Of a stretch of 64,000 nt of DNA, positions 46,480 to 55,896 are shown in pieces. The notes beneath the pieces were generated by a model that was not told the DNA's origin, searched no databases, and saw only the letters and a list, made by a program, of their open reading frames with translations. This DNA is from Pseudomonas neuropathica (GTDB lineage: Bacteria; Pseudomonadota; Gammaproteobacteria; Pseudomonadales; Pseudomonadaceae). Both the position numbers and the translations under genes were made by a program. Location of the stretch: positions 266,558 to 330,557 of the forward strand of contig NZ_JACOPX010000008.1 of the NCBI RefSeq assembly GCF_015461835.1, read 5' to 3'. Position 1 is the stretch's first letter. Each line of letters starts with the position of its first letter.

Positions 46480-46953
46480 GGCTGTTGCCCCTATGGTCAG
46501 CCGGGAAACCGTCAAGCAGGTACGGCCGCGCCTCGTCCACCGGTACAACCGGCACGGCAAGGCCTGGCGCGCCGGTCAGAAACGACAGGCGTGTCGATAG
46601 GGCTGCGATCACGACTGTGCAGTCGAAATCACGCTCTGTTCAGCGTCGAAGAGAAGGAACGTCCAGACATGGCCCAGGACGGGTCATGCACGGGATGCCG
46701 CTGCTCGCTGTTACGGCGAGACAACGGCAGAGAAAGGCTGCGCGTTATCTTGCCGAGAATCTGCCGGTTACCGAGACCGGCCGACAACTGTCACTCGAAC
46801 AAGTACCCACTGTGGGTCTCCGCTATTGATGAAAACGCGCGAAGCTTACGCCCCGATGTCTGGAGAGTAAACCCGCAAAAGGCAGTGTGTCGGGGAATGT
46901 GGGGGATGTTCAGGAAGGGTTCAGGAACAGAATGTGTGGCGCTTTTGATGGCC
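46480..46953 (-). other. Long upstream/leader region of mgtA
   Basis: 474 bases with no convincing gene. It contains, reading toward mgtA, the direct repeat at 46908-46928 and then about 430 bases that could be an untranslated leader. Short frames overlapping the mgtA start begin at 46560 and 46612; the latter is Pro-rich. Mg2+-sensing leaders with short Pro-rich peptides are known for Salmonella mgtA; the comparison here is only by analogy. Confidence 0.45.
46908..46928. promoter_or_regulatory. PhoP-box-like direct repeat upstream of mgtA
   Basis: GTTCAGG occurs twice with an 11-base period (46908 and 46919), one helical turn apart, on the strand opposite to mgtA. OmpR-class regulators such as PhoP bind such repeats. 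Nothing else nearby would use it, since pvdA converges from the other side. Confidence 0.5.
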
Positions 46954-47050
46954 CCTTCGCGAGCAAGCTCGCTCCCACATTGGATCTTCATCTGACACAA
47001 AATCTGTGTTCACTGAAAATCCCCTGTGGGAGCGAGCTTGCTCGCGAAAG
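46954..47050. repeat. REP-like inverted repeat, family B
   Basis: CCTTCGCGAGCAAGCTCGCT-type arm and its inverted copy GTGGGAGCGAGCTTGCTCGC around a 50-base centre. It lies downstream of pvdA and may end its transcript. Same family as 6827 and 10574. Confidence 0.82.
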
Positions 47051-47072
47051 CGATATGTGAGGCGCTAAAAAA

Positions 47073-48407
47073 TCAGCTGGCAGTCGCCAACAGCAGATCC
47101 GCCATCGACCGATGCCCACGGTTCTTGCCATGGTCATACAGCGAGCCGGCAATCTCGTCCGCACGAATCGGCAGCACCGACAGCAGCGTATCGCTCAGAC
47201 CATGGCTGGCCTGGCAGAAGCCCTGCATGTAGATGCCGGCCTGGCAGCGTTCGTCGGTGATCAGTTTGTAATTGCGATCAACCTCGAAGTCGCCCAGGTA
47301 TTCTTCCAGCGGCGCCAGCAGTTTGCGATGCATCTGCCGCTCGTAACCGGTGGCCAGAACAACCGCGTCGTAATTGCGTACAGTGACTTCGCCGGTGGCG
47401 TTGTTGCGCACGGCCAGTTCGATACCGTTTTCGGTGGCGGTGGCTTTCTCGATGGTGGTCAGGGTACGGAACGCGTGGCGGGCAACACCCGAGACTTTCT
47501 GCCGATAGAAGATGCCGTAGATGCGCTCGATCAGGTCGATGTCGACCACCGAATAGTTGGTGTTGTGGTACTCGTTGACCAGACGCTCACGCTCGACGCT
47601 GTTCTGCTGGAACACCAGATCAGTGAACTCCGGCGAGAACACTTCGTTGACGAACGGGCTGTCGTCAGCAGGCTTCAAGGCCGAGCCGCGCAGGATCATG
47701 TCGACCTGCACCGACGGGAACGAATCGTTCAGATCGATAAAGGCTTCCGCCGCACTCTGCCCACCACCGATGATCGCGATGCTCATCGGCTGATTGTTCA
47801 CGCACGGCTGCTTGGCCATTTGCGAGAGGTATTGCGAGTGGTGGAACACGCGGCTATCGCCCTTCAGCGCTTTGAACGCCTCCGGAATACGCGGTGTGCC
47901 ACCGGCGCTGACCACCACCGAACGGGTGGTGCGTACATGTTGCAGGCCCTGGCTATCGCGGGAAATTACCCGCAGCGCTTCAACCTGGTGGTTGTGCAGC
48001 ACGGGCTCGATGGTCAGCACTTCTTCGCCGTAGCGACTCTGCCCGGTGAACTGCCCGGCGACCCAGCGCAGGTAGTCGTTGTACTCCATGCGACACGGAT
48101 AGAAGGTGCCGAGGTTGATGAAGTCGACCAGACGACCGTGGTACTTGAGGTAATTGACGAACGAGTACGGGCTGGTCGGATTGCGCAGGGTCACCAGATC
48201 CTTGAGGAAGGAAATCTGCAGCTCGCTCTGCGTCGACAAGGTGTTGCCGTGCCAGCTGTAGTTGGCCTGCTTGTCGAGGAACAGCACATCCAGTTCACCC
48301 TGGGTCGGGCCGCGCTCTTGCAGAGCGATGGCCAGCGCCAGGTTCGAAGGGCCGAAACCGACGCCGATCAGGTCGTGAACGATGGGCGATGCAATTGCCT
48401 GTGTCAT
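47073..48407 (-). CDS. pvdA: L-ornithine N5-monooxygenase
   Basis: 444 residues, standard PvdA length. It hydroxylates ornithine with FAD and NADPH, the first step to the hydroxamate groups of pyoverdine. FAD-binding GVGFGPSNLALAIAL is at residues 17-31, NADPH-binding GGGQSAAEAF near 214, and the C-terminal ATGYER motif near 330-355. The ATG at 48407 is 97 bases from a perfect PvdS-type promoter box (48504-48527), so expression follows iron starvation. fpvI lies just upstream on the same strand, and this order matches P. aeruginosa. Confidence 0.97.
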   Translation of the reverse strand: MTQAIASPIVHDLIGVGFGPSNLALAIALQERGPTQGELDVLFLDKQANYSWHGNTLSTQSELQISFLKDLVTLRNPTSPYSFVNYLKYHGRLVDFINLGTFYPCRMEYNDYLRWVAGQFTGQSRYGEEVLTIEPVLHNHQVEALRVISRDSQGLQHVRTTRSVVVSAGGTPRIPEAFKALKGDSRVFHHSQYLSQMAKQPCVNNQPMSIAIIGGGQSAAEAFIDLNDSFPSVQVDMILRGSALKPADDSPFVNEVFSPEFTDLVFQQNSVERERLVNEYHNTNYSVVDIDLIERIYGIFYRQKVSGVARHAFRTLTTIEKATATENGIELAVRNNATGEVTVRNYDAVVLATGYERQMHRKLLAPLEEYLGDFEVDRNYKLITDERCQAGIYMQGFCQASHGLSDTLLSVLPIRADEIAGSLYDHGKNRGHRSMADLLLATAS

Positions 48408-48503
48408 TTCCAGTGTCCTCTGGATGAACCCCTCAACGCGGGGATAAAGCCTGGGTGGCCTGACCGGCCTGAATCAGGTCAGCAGGTCGTCTGTTGAGTA
48501 GGA

Positions 48504-48527
48504 ACGAGGACGATGAAAGGAAATTTA
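48504..48527 (-). promoter_or_regulatory. PvdS iron-starvation box of pvdA
   Basis: On the minus strand TAAAT (48527-48523), exactly 16 bases and CGT (48506-48504): the consensus of PvdS-dependent promoters. It lies 97 bases before pvdA. Confidence 0.9.
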
Positions 48528-48538
48528 ACGAGGAAGGA

Positions 48539-49021
48539 TCAATGGGCATCCCATTGTTTGATGCGCATGCGGCAATGTTTCATGGCGTTGACGATGTGCT
48601 TTTCCACCAACGCCTTGGAAATCCCGAGGTGCTCGGCAATTTCCGGGTGGGACAGACCTTCGATCTTGCGCAGCAGAAAACTTTCCCGGCAGCGCGGCGG
48701 CAACTCGGCCAACGCGCGCTGAAGCATCTCCAGACGTTGACCGTGGTCGAGGGTGCCGTGGGGCGACGGGGTGAAATAGCGCTCTTCGCTGTCCAGCACA
48801 TCGAGCGATTCGACCTGGCGCAAGGCGTTGCGCCGATGATCATCGATGACCAGGTTCAATGCCGTGCGATAAAGAAAGGCCCGCGGTTGTTCGATCGGTG
48901 TGTCGCTGGAACGCTCCAGTACCCGCACATAAGCGTCATGCACCACATCTTCGGCCACCTGACGGTTACCCAGCTTGGCGTTAAGGAAACACACCAGCTC
49001 GCGATAGTAGTTTTCCAACAT
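48539..49021 (-). CDS. fpvI: ECF sigma factor FpvI
   Basis: 160 residues, as in other FpvI proteins. ECF sigma-70 of the iron-starvation group: region 2 with LGNRQVAEDVVHDAYVRVLE, region 4 with LPPRCRESFLLRKIEGLSHP and LGISKALVEKHIVNAMKHC. In P. aeruginosa FpvI directs fpvA transcription and is held by the anti-sigma FpvR until ferripyoverdine binds FpvA. The start may be 49021 (MLENYYREL) or 49036, which has a better-spaced AGGA ribosome site. A Fur-box-like sequence lies upstream. No fpvR follows in this window. Confidence 0.9.
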   Translation of the reverse strand: MLENYYRELVCFLNAKLGNRQVAEDVVHDAYVRVLERSSDTPIEQPRAFLYRTALNLVIDDHRRNALRQVESLDVLDSEERYFTPSPHGTLDHGQRLEMLQRALAELPPRCRESFLLRKIEGLSHPEIAEHLGISKALVEKHIVNAMKHCRMRIKQWDAH

Positions 49022-49115
49022 GACTCCCGACCGCATCGATGCAGTTCCTGTCCTTGAGCACACTGATCCAGCCGCCGCAAACGCAGTAGCAAGATAGTGG
49101 CAACGTGAGGTGCGT

Positions 49116-49138
49116 AATTTATAGTAATTCTCATATAG
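49116..49138. promoter_or_regulatory. Candidate Fur box in the fpvI/pvdR gap
   Basis: AT-rich sequence whose minus strand contains TATATGAGAATTACTATA, close to Fur sites of the TGAGAATNATT form. It is 95-117 bases upstream of fpvI. In P. aeruginosa fpvI is Fur-regulated, which fits. Confidence 0.55.
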
Positions 49139-49211
49139 ATTTAAAGCGCTGTTTCCACATCCGCCCCAAATAGTCGCGTCTGGCTACCTGTTACTTGATG
49201 TGTACGGCGCT

Positions 49212-49235
49212 TAAATTCCCTTGTGCATTCATCGT
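49212..49235 (+). promoter_or_regulatory. PvdS iron-starvation box of pvdRT-opmQ
   Basis: TAAAT (49212-49216), 16 bases, CGT (49233-49235), 109 bases before the pvdR ATG. Confidence 0.88.
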
Positions 49236-49343
49236 TTACAGGACAGCTCCCCGTATCTGTCGTGCCATGCGACAGCGTTCAGCGCCTCTGCACGCCTGTG
49301 TACTGGCCGAATGACGGGCCGATTCCACTGGCCGGAACCCTGC

Positions 49344-50507
49344 ATGAAACGTCCCCGCCCCGCCCGACGCGCTCTGTTCGCCGCCCTTTGCCTGATTCCC
49401 GTGATCGCCGTTGCCGCGTGGCAAGTCCTGCCGCCCGGGCGCGACGCCCTCGCCACGGTGCAGGTGACCCGCAGCAGTATCGAAAACAGCGTGACCGCAC
49501 TGGGCACGCTGCAGCCACGCCGTTATGTGGACGTCGGTGCGCAGGCGTCCGGGCAGATCCAGAAGATTCATGTCGAGGCTGGCGACACGGTCAAGGAAGG
49601 CCAGTTACTGGTAGAGATCGATCCGTCCACGCAAAAGGCCAAACTGGATGCCGGGCGGTTTTCCATCGAAAACCTCAAGGCGCAGTTGCAGGAGCAACGC
49701 GCCCAGCACGACCTCGCGCAGCAGAAATACCAACGCCAGCAGAAACTCGCCGCCGGTGGCGCCACCCGTGAGGAAGACGTGCAGACCGCCCGCGCCGAAG
49801 TCCGCGCGACCCAGGCACGCATCGACATGTTCCAGGCGCAGATCCGTCAGGCTCAGGCCAGCCTGCGCAGTGATGAAGCGGAGCTCGGCTACACACGCAT
49901 TTATGCACCGATGAGCGGCACCGTCGTGGCCGTCGGCGCCCGCGAAGGCCAGACGCTCAATGCGCAACAGCAAACCCCGCTGATTCTGCGCATCGCCCGG
50001 CTCTCACCGATGACCGTGTGGGCCGAGGTTTCCGAAGCGGACATCGGCCACGTCAAACCCGGCATGACCGCCTACTTCACCACGCTCAGCGGCGGCAGTC
50101 GGCGCTGGAGCAGCACCGTCCGGCAAATTCTGCCGGTGCCGCCGCGCCCGCTCGAACAGAATCAGGGTGGCAGCCCCACCAGCGGTCGCAGCGGCAGCGA
50201 ACGCGTGGTGCTCTACACCGTGTTGCTCGACGTCGACAACGCCGACAACAGCCTGATGACCGACATGACTGCGCAGGTGTTCTTTGTGGCGCAACAGGCG
50301 CAAGACACCCTCACCGTGCCCAGCGCCGCCCTGCAACCCGGCTCACGCCCACAATGGCAACGGGCGCAGATCGTCGCCGCCAATGGCGAAATCCAGTCCC
50401 GCGAAGTGCGCACCGGCATCAGCGACCGCTTGCGCACCCAAGTGCTTGAAGGCCTGGCCGAAGGCGATCACATCCTCAGCGCGCCGGCCACCGGCAGCGG
50501 AGGCTGA
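49344..50507 (+). CDS. pvdR: Periplasmic adaptor of the pyoverdine efflux pump
   Basis: 387 residues, MacA/HlyD-type. An N-terminal membrane helix (RALFAALCLIPVIAVAAW) is followed by a lipoyl domain (GTLQPRRYVDVGAQASGQIQ), a helical hairpin (LQEQRAQHDLAQQKYQRQQK) and barrel domains. With PvdT and OpmQ it forms the tripartite pump that recycles pyoverdine after iron release and exports newly made or abnormal forms. Its stop is directly followed by the pvdT ATG. Start at 49344 (MKRPRPARRALF) gives the signal anchor; upstream frames do not. Confidence 0.94.
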   Translation: MKRPRPARRALFAALCLIPVIAVAAWQVLPPGRDALATVQVTRSSIENSVTALGTLQPRRYVDVGAQASGQIQKIHVEAGDTVKEGQLLVEIDPSTQKAKLDAGRFSIENLKAQLQEQRAQHDLAQQKYQRQQKLAAGGATREEDVQTARAEVRATQARIDMFQAQIRQAQASLRSDEAELGYTRIYAPMSGTVVAVGAREGQTLNAQQQTPLILRIARLSPMTVWAEVSEADIGHVKPGMTAYFTTLSGGSRRWSSTVRQILPVPPRPLEQNQGGSPTSGRSGSERVVLYTVLLDVDNADNSLMTDMTAQVFFVAQQAQDTLTVPSAALQPGSRPQWQRAQIVAANGEIQSREVRTGISDRLRTQVLEGLAEGDHILSAPATGSGG

Positions 50508-52481
50508 ATGCAAACCCCTCTGATTGACCTGCGGCAGATCCGCAAATCCTATGGCGGCAATGACAGCCCGCTGGTGGAAGTATTACGCGGCATTGATCTG
50601 TCGATTCATGCCGGTGAGTTCGTCGCCATCGTCGGGGCGTCCGGCTCCGGCAAGTCGACATTGATGAATATCCTCGGCTGCCTCGACCGCCCTACCAGCG
50701 GCGAATACCGCTTCGCCGGAGAAGACGTCGCCCGACTCGACACCGATGAGCTGGCCTGGCTGCGCCGCGAAGCGTTCGGTTTTGTGTTCCAGGGTTATCA
50801 CCTGATTCCGTCCGGTTCCGCCCAGGAAAACGTCGAAATGCCGGCTATCTACGCCGGCACCCCGGCCGCCGAACGCCACGCCCGCGCCAGTGCCTTGCTG
50901 GAGCGGCTCGGCCTGGGCAGCCGCACCGGCAACCGTCCGCATCAGCTTTCCGGTGGTCAGCAACAACGGGTGTCGATTGCCCGGGCGCTGATGAACGGCG
51001 GCCACATCATCCTCGCCGACGAACCCACCGGCGCCCTCGACAGCCACAGCGGCGCCGAGGTCATGACCCTGCTCGACGAGCTCGCCGGTCAGGGCCATGT
51101 GGTGATTCTCATCACCCACGACCGCGAAGTCGCACAACGAGCCAAGCGCATCATCGAAATCCGTGACGGCCTGATCATCAGCGACACCGCCGAACAGCCG
51201 TCAGCCCCACCGCGCAGCGCCAATCCCGGCGCCCTGCAAGCGGTGGATCTGCGCCAGCGCCTGAGCAGCGGCAGCACCCAGACCGGCGCCTGGAAAGGTG
51301 AACTGGTCGACGCCGTGCAAGCGGCGTGGCGGGTCATGTGGATCAATCGTTTTCGCACCGCGCTGACCCTGCTCGGGATCGTCATCGGCGTGGCCTCGGT
51401 GGTGGTGATGCTCGCGGTGGGCGAAGGCAGCAAACGCCAGGTGATGGCGCAAATGGGCGCCTTCGGCTCCAACATCATTTACCTCAGCGGCGCCGCACCC
51501 AATCCGCGCACGCCACCGGGCATCATCACCCTCGACGACGTCGCCGAACTGGCTGCCCTGCCCCAAGTCGAGCGGATCATGCCGGTCAACGGCTCGACCG
51601 CCGGCGTGCGTTTCGGCAATGCCGACCACAGCAGTTACGTCGGTGGCAACGACACCAATTTTCCAAGCATTTTCAACTGGCCAGTGGTTCAGGGCAGCTA
51701 CTTCACCCAGGCCGATGAAGACAGCGCCGCCGCCGTGGCGGTGATCGGCACCAAGGTGCGCGACAAGCTGCTCAAGGATGTCGCCGACCCGATCGGCCAA
51801 TACATCCTGATCGAAAACGTACCGTTTCAAGTGCTCGGTGTTCTGGCGGAAAAGGGCTCGAGCTCCGGCGATTCCGACAGCGACAACCGCATCGCCGTGC
51901 CCTACTCGGCGGCCAGCACGCGCCTGTTCGGCAGCCGTAATCCGGAATACGTGGTGATCGCCGCCAAGGACGCACGCAAGGTCAAAGACGCCGAGCAGGC
52001 GATCGAACAGGCGATGCTGCGGCGCCACAACGGCAAGAAGGATTTCGAACTGACCAACAACGCCGCAATGATTCAGGCCGAAGCACGCACGCAAGGCACG
52101 CTGTCGCTGATGCTCGGCGCCATTGCTGCAATCTCTTTGCTGGTCGGCGGTATCGGCGTGATGAACATCATGCTCATGACCGTGCGCGAACGCACCCGGG
52201 AAATCGGTATCCGCATGGCCACGGGTGCACGACAGCGCGACATCCTGCGCCAGTTCCTCACTGAAGCGGTGATGCTCTCGGTGGTCGGCGGCATTGCCGG
52301 CATCAGCCTGGCGATGCTGGTCGGCGGCGTGCTGTTGTTCAGCGGCGTGGCGATCGCGTTTCAATGGCTGGCCGTGATCGGTGCGTTCGCCTGCGCGCTG
52401 GCCACCGGCGTCCTCTTCGGCTTCATGCCTGCCCGCAAGGCTGCCCGGCTCGACCCGGTCACGGCCCTTACCAGTGAATGA
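50508..52481 (+). CDS. pvdT: MacB-type ABC transporter of the pyoverdine efflux pump
   Basis: 657 residues. The N-terminal ATPase has Walker [10 protein letters not shown] near residue 47, signature [15 protein letters not shown] and Walker [14 protein letters not shown]. Four membrane helices follow with the large MacB periplasmic core ([20 protein letters not shown]) between helix 1 and 2 and the FtsX-type end ([20 protein letters not shown]). It powers PvdR-OpmQ. The gene begins at the base after the pvdR stop, and opmQ starts 7 bases after its own stop. Confidence 0.96.
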   Translation: MQTPLIDLRQIRKSYGGNDSPLVEVLRGIDLSIHAGEFVAIVGASGSGKSTLMNILGCLDRPTSGEYRFAGEDVARLDTDELAWLRREAFGFVFQGYHLIPSGSAQENVEMPAIYAGTPAAERHARASALLERLGLGSRTGNRPHQLSGGQQQRVSIARALMNGGHIILADEPTGALDSHSGAEVMTLLDELAGQGHVVILITHDREVAQRAKRIIEIRDGLIISDTAEQPSAPPRSANPGALQAVDLRQRLSSGSTQTGAWKGELVDAVQAAWRVMWINRFRTALTLLGIVIGVASVVVMLAVGEGSKRQVMAQMGAFGSNIIYLSGAAPNPRTPPGIITLDDVAELAALPQVERIMPVNGSTAGVRFGNADHSSYVGGNDTNFPSIFNWPVVQGSYFTQADEDSAAAVAVIGTKVRDKLLKDVADPIGQYILIENVPFQVLGVLAEKGSSSGDSDSDNRIAVPYSAASTRLFGSRNPEYVVIAAKDARKVKDAEQAIEQAMLRRHNGKKDFELTNNAAMIQAEARTQGTLSLMLGAIAAISLLVGGIGVMNIMLMTVRERTREIGIRMATGARQRDILRQFLTEAVMLSVVGGIAGISLAMLVGGVLLFSGVAIAFQWLAVIGAFACALATGVLFGFMPARKAARLDPVTALTSE

Positions 52482-52488
52482 TCGACCT

Positions 52489-53883
52489 ATGAAAGCGCCA
52501 CTGACCATCCTTGCCGCCAGCCTGTTGCTGGCAGCCTGCAACAGCCCTGCGCCACGCCCCGACAGCGGTGTGCAGCCACCGGCCGCCTGGCAATCACCGG
52601 ACCATCCCGGCGCCGTGCAGAACAACCGCCAGTGGTGGACGCAGTTCGGCAGCCCCGAGCTGGATCGACTGGTCGAACAGGCGCGACTGGGCAGCCATGA
52701 CCTCGGCGCCGCTGTTGCGCGGGTCAGGCAAGCCCAGGCCAGCGCGACGATTGCCGGCGCCCCGCTGCTCCCCGAAATCAAGGCCGGTCTCAATGCCAAT
52801 CGGCAGAAACTGTTGCACGGCAAAGGCTACAGCCAACTCGATGTCAGCCCGGATAATCGCTCGCTGGATTATTACGACGCCGAGCTGAGCGCCAGTTACG
52901 AAATCGACTTCTGGGGCGGCAAACGCGCGGCCCGCGACAGCGCCGTGTTCGGCGTACAGGCCAGCGAATTCGACCGCGCCACCGTCGAACTGACCCTGCA
53001 AAGCGGCGTGGCCAGCAGCTACACCCAAACCTTGGCGTTGCGCGAACAGGCACGCATTGCCGAGCTCAATCTGGCCAACGCGCAGAACGTCCTGCACCTG
53101 GTGCAAACCCGTTTCGACGCCGGCAGCGCCACCGCACTGGAACTGGCCCAGCAAAAAAGCCTGGTCGCCGAACAACAGCGCAAACTGCCGCTGGTGCAGC
53201 AACAGGCCCGCGAAGCCTTGATCACCCTCGCCGCCCTGCTCGGCCAACCGGTGCAGGCATTGTCCGCACCGCAACAGTCGTTCGAACAGTTGCAATGGCC
53301 GAACATCGCCAGTGGCGTGCCCAGCGATCTGCTGAGCCGGCGCCCGGACATCGCCAGCGCCGAAGCCAAACTGGCAGCGGCACAGGCTGACGTCAGCGTG
53401 GCCCGCGCCGCCATGCTGCCGAAAATCACCCTGACCGCCAGCCTCGGCACCGGCGCCGATCTGGCGGCGGACCTGATGCGCACAACGTTCTACAATCTGT
53501 CTTCCGGCTTGACCGCGCCAATCTTCAACAACGGTCGCCTGAGCGCCGAGCGTGACAAGGCCAACGCGCGTCAGGACGAACTGCTGGAAACCTATCGAGG
53601 GGCGATCATCAATGGCTTTGCCGACGTGGAAAAAGCCCTGAGCAGCATTCGCGGCCTCGATGAACAACGCCAGTGGCAAAGCGAAGAACTGAGCCAGGCG
53701 CAGACCGCGTTCGACATCGCCCAGAGCCGTTATCAGGCCGGTGCCGAAGACTTGCTGACGGTGCTGCAAACCCAGCGCACCTTGTATGCGGCGCAGGATA
53801 TGAATGTGCAATTGCGCTTGTCGCGACTGCAGGCCAGCATTGCTCTGTACAAGGCGCTGGGCGGGGGTTGGCAGGTTATCTGA
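52489..53883 (+). CDS. opmQ: Outer-membrane channel of the pyoverdine efflux pump (NodT/OprM family)
   Basis: 464 residues. Lipobox LLLAACNSP near residue 18, so a lipid-anchored outer-membrane factor. The fold has two repeats of long helices with outer-membrane strands: AELSASYEIDFWGGKRAARD marks the first and TTFYNLSSGLTAPIFNNGRL the second. It closes the PvdRT-OpmQ pump. Last gene of its operon; a REP repeat and a bidirectional terminator follow. Start at 52489, 7 bases after pvdT. Confidence 0.94.
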   Translation: MKAPLTILAASLLLAACNSPAPRPDSGVQPPAAWQSPDHPGAVQNNRQWWTQFGSPELDRLVEQARLGSHDLGAAVARVRQAQASATIAGAPLLPEIKAGLNANRQKLLHGKGYSQLDVSPDNRSLDYYDAELSASYEIDFWGGKRAARDSAVFGVQASEFDRATVELTLQSGVASSYTQTLALREQARIAELNLANAQNVLHLVQTRFDAGSATALELAQQKSLVAEQQRKLPLVQQQAREALITLAALLGQPVQALSAPQQSFEQLQWPNIASGVPSDLLSRRPDIASAEAKLAAAQADVSVARAAMLPKITLTASLGTGADLAADLMRTTFYNLSSGLTAPIFNNGRLSAERDKANARQDELLETYRGAIINGFADVEKALSSIRGLDEQRQWQSEELSQAQTAFDIAQSRYQAGAEDLLTVLQTQRTLYAAQDMNVQLRLSRLQASIALYKALGGGWQVI

Positions 53884-53895
53884 CAGCAACATCTC

Positions 53896-53989
53896 CTGCA
53901 GGAGCTGGCGAGTGCAACGAGGCTGCGATCTTTTGATCTTGCTTTTAAGAGTCAAGATCAAAAGATCGCAGCCTTCGGCAGCTCCTACA
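53896..53989. repeat. REP-like inverted repeat, family A, degenerate
   Basis: Left arm CTGCAGGAGCTGGCGAGTG is diverged, but GGCTGCGATCTTTTGATC and the right arm GATCAAAAGATCGCAGCC with TTCGGCAGCTCCTAC are kept. Lies between opmQ and the terminator shared with pvdP. Confidence 0.78.
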
Positions 53990-54025
53990 CGGGGATCGTG
54001 TCGTGACTGATTGAATTCTCGGGGC

Positions 54026-54059
54026 AAAAAAAATCGCAGCACCGGGCTGCGATTTTTTT
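54026..54059. terminator. Bidirectional terminator between opmQ and pvdP
   Basis: AAAAAAAATCGCAGC, a short ACCGG loop and GCTGCGATTTTTTT: a stem with T runs on both strands, 4 bases past the pvdP stop. Confidence 0.92.
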
Positions 54060-54063
54060 GCGC

Positions 54064-55689
54064 TCAGAGTTGCCGCCCTTTCACTTTCAGATGCCGCGCG
54101 TACCACGGTCGCTGCGGCACTTTGCGGAACAGGTCGGCCATGTTGTCTTCATCGCCAAAGGTGATGCGCAACGCCAGCTTCATCGTCTCAGGATCCATCT
54201 CCACCGAGCGTCCGATCTGCAACCCCGGCACGGTGCTGCAGCCATGGGTGTCCGGCCCCAGCCACGGGTCATCGACCTCAACCCAGCGCCCCGGCGCAAA
54301 CCACGGCACGCCGTTGACCTCCAGCCGGCTGACCTCGCCCGGATGAAAACGCTCGTGGGCGCGGAACCAGTCTTCGATGCGATCATCGATCCAGCCGTGG
54401 AAACGCCAGAACACCGGGTTCACATGGGAGGAAAACGGGTCGCCGAGAAAGTCGTTTTCCGGGGCATACCAACGCGCGGCAAAATCCGCCTGATCGCGCG
54501 CCATCGGCACCGGAATGTCGTTGGACGGATCCCGCGCCACCGACGCCCAGCGCATGTGCAACCAGTCGTGCAGGCCCAGTTCGACTTCCGAGCCGAACTG
54601 GCCGAGGCTGAGTTTCGCCAAGTAGCGCGGGTCGCGGTACTGCGATTCCCAGACCTGGAAATTGCTGTGATAGGTCTCGGCCGCTTTGATATCGCTGACC
54701 CACTTGGTGTATTCGTCATCACCTTCGGTCAGCCACGTCGGTGGCAGTGCATCGCCGTCGTGATTGTCGAAGTAGCGGGCGAAGCCCTGGCGGTCGCGTT
54801 CCAGCTCCGGCTGCGGCATCGGGAAGGCCTGCCATGACGGCAGATCCTGCATCGAACGGGCCTTGCCTAGCATGTGCCGGTGCATGAAGAAAAAATCGAT
54901 GCCAGAGCCGTTACGATCCTTGCTGGGCCCACGGGCATCGCGCTCCTTGTCACGGGGGCCGGGTTGCCAGCCAATACCGCGCAGGGCGTCGCGTTTTTTC
55001 TCCGAGAGCTTGTGCCACTTGTCGCGGCTGGCGTGCCAGAGCTGGTGGAACAGGCGATGTTCCGGCGCCACCAGCCACGCCAACAGCGTCGGGTTCAAAC
55101 CGGTGCGCTCGCGGGCTTCGGGAAAACGCCGCTTGATGGCGATGAAATGATTGTCCAGTTCGGGCAGCGCCAGGGGCCGGTCCAGGCGCAACACTTGTCC
55201 GGTGAACGTGCCGCTGCCGGCATTGCCGAACGCCGCCCAGACTTCGTCGAGTTTGACTTTGAATTCGTAGACCGGCGGCGCGTGCGGCGCATCGGTGCGC
55301 AGCAGACGCCAGTACATTTCGGCGCCGTTGCCTGGTGCCAGATCGCCGATCACTTGGTAACGCGCAGGCGCTTCAGAGCGCAGGTTGGCACCGGTATCGA
55401 GAAACCCGCGCAAACCGCGCCCCCGGTGGGCAATGTCGAGAAACAACTCGAGGCCGTCGCGTGGCAAGCCATCAAGCCCGGCCACAGATCCACTGAAACG
55501 GATATCCCAGACGCCGCGCAGGTTGTCCGCCAACTGTTGACCAGCCGTATCAGCCAGATCGACCGTGGCCTCGCCCGGGGTGATCGGAAACTCCTCGCGG
55601 GTCAGCTCACGATGTGCATAAAAAGCGGCAGGCAGCGCGGCGCCCGTGAGTGCCATGCCCGCCATGAACCAGCGTCGAGAGATCGTCAT
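54064..55689 (-). CDS. pvdP: Periplasmic tyrosinase of pyoverdine maturation
   Basis: 541 residues. Twin-arginine signal MTISRRWFMAGMALTGA, so the protein is exported folded. Type-3 copper marks appear in the C-terminal domain: DFFFMHRHML, GLHDWLHMRW and NPVFWRFHGWIDDRIEDW (the tyrosinase CuB-like block). In P. aeruginosa PvdP oxidises ferribactin twice to make the pyoverdine chromophore. The N-terminal domain is a beta-barrel. The start at 55689 gives the clean Tat signal; 55710 is also possible. A perfect PvdS box lies at 55735-55758, divergent from pvdM. Confidence 0.95.
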   Translation of the reverse strand: MTISRRWFMAGMALTGAALPAAFYAHRELTREEFPITPGEATVDLADTAGQQLADNLRGVWDIRFSGSVAGLDGLPRDGLELFLDIAHRGRGLRGFLDTGANLRSEAPARYQVIGDLAPGNGAEMYWRLLRTDAPHAPPVYEFKVKLDEVWAAFGNAGSGTFTGQVLRLDRPLALPELDNHFIAIKRRFPEARERTGLNPTLLAWLVAPEHRLFHQLWHASRDKWHKLSEKKRDALRGIGWQPGPRDKERDARGPSKDRNGSGIDFFFMHRHMLGKARSMQDLPSWQAFPMPQPELERDRQGFARYFDNHDGDALPPTWLTEGDDEYTKWVSDIKAAETYHSNFQVWESQYRDPRYLAKLSLGQFGSEVELGLHDWLHMRWASVARDPSNDIPVPMARDQADFAARWYAPENDFLGDPFSSHVNPVFWRFHGWIDDRIEDWFRAHERFHPGEVSRLEVNGVPWFAPGRWVEVDDPWLGPDTHGCSTVPGLQIGRSVEMDPETMKLALRITFGDEDNMADLFRKVPQRPWYARHLKVKGRQL

Positions 55690-55734
55690 TGCCCTACCTG
55701 TGTCAGCCATGAAGCAGGCTTTATCCAAGCTAGA

Positions 55735-55758
55735 ACGTTTGCTCGCCGGGGAAATTTA
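55735..55758 (-). promoter_or_regulatory. PvdS iron-starvation box of pvdP
   Basis: Minus strand TAAAT (55758-55754), 16 bases, CGT (55737-55735), 46 bases before the pvdP start. Confidence 0.9.
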
Positions 55759-55810
55759 CGGCCCCGGCAAAAGATCGCTGCGCGCCGTCAGCGCTTTTCC
55801 TGCGCGCGAC

Positions 55811-55834
55811 TAAATTACCCGCCCGGCCACTCGT
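55811..55834 (+). promoter_or_regulatory. PvdS iron-starvation box of pvdMNO
   Basis: TAAAT (55811-55815), 16 bases, CGT (55832-55834), 62 bases before pvdM. It is back to back with the pvdP box, 52 bases away. Confidence 0.9.
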
Positions 55835-55896
55835 TCTTCCCAGATAGCAAAGGCCCCTGCGCCTGCACCTCGACGGCGAACCTGAATGAGATGGCA

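Noticed and set aside
51201..52823. 540-codon leftward frame across pvdT and opmQ
   Set aside because: Shadow; spans two real genes on the other strand.
54874..55896. Upstream extension of pvdM across pvdP
   Set aside because: The open frame runs antisense through pvdP; homology begins only at 55891-55897, after a PvdS box.
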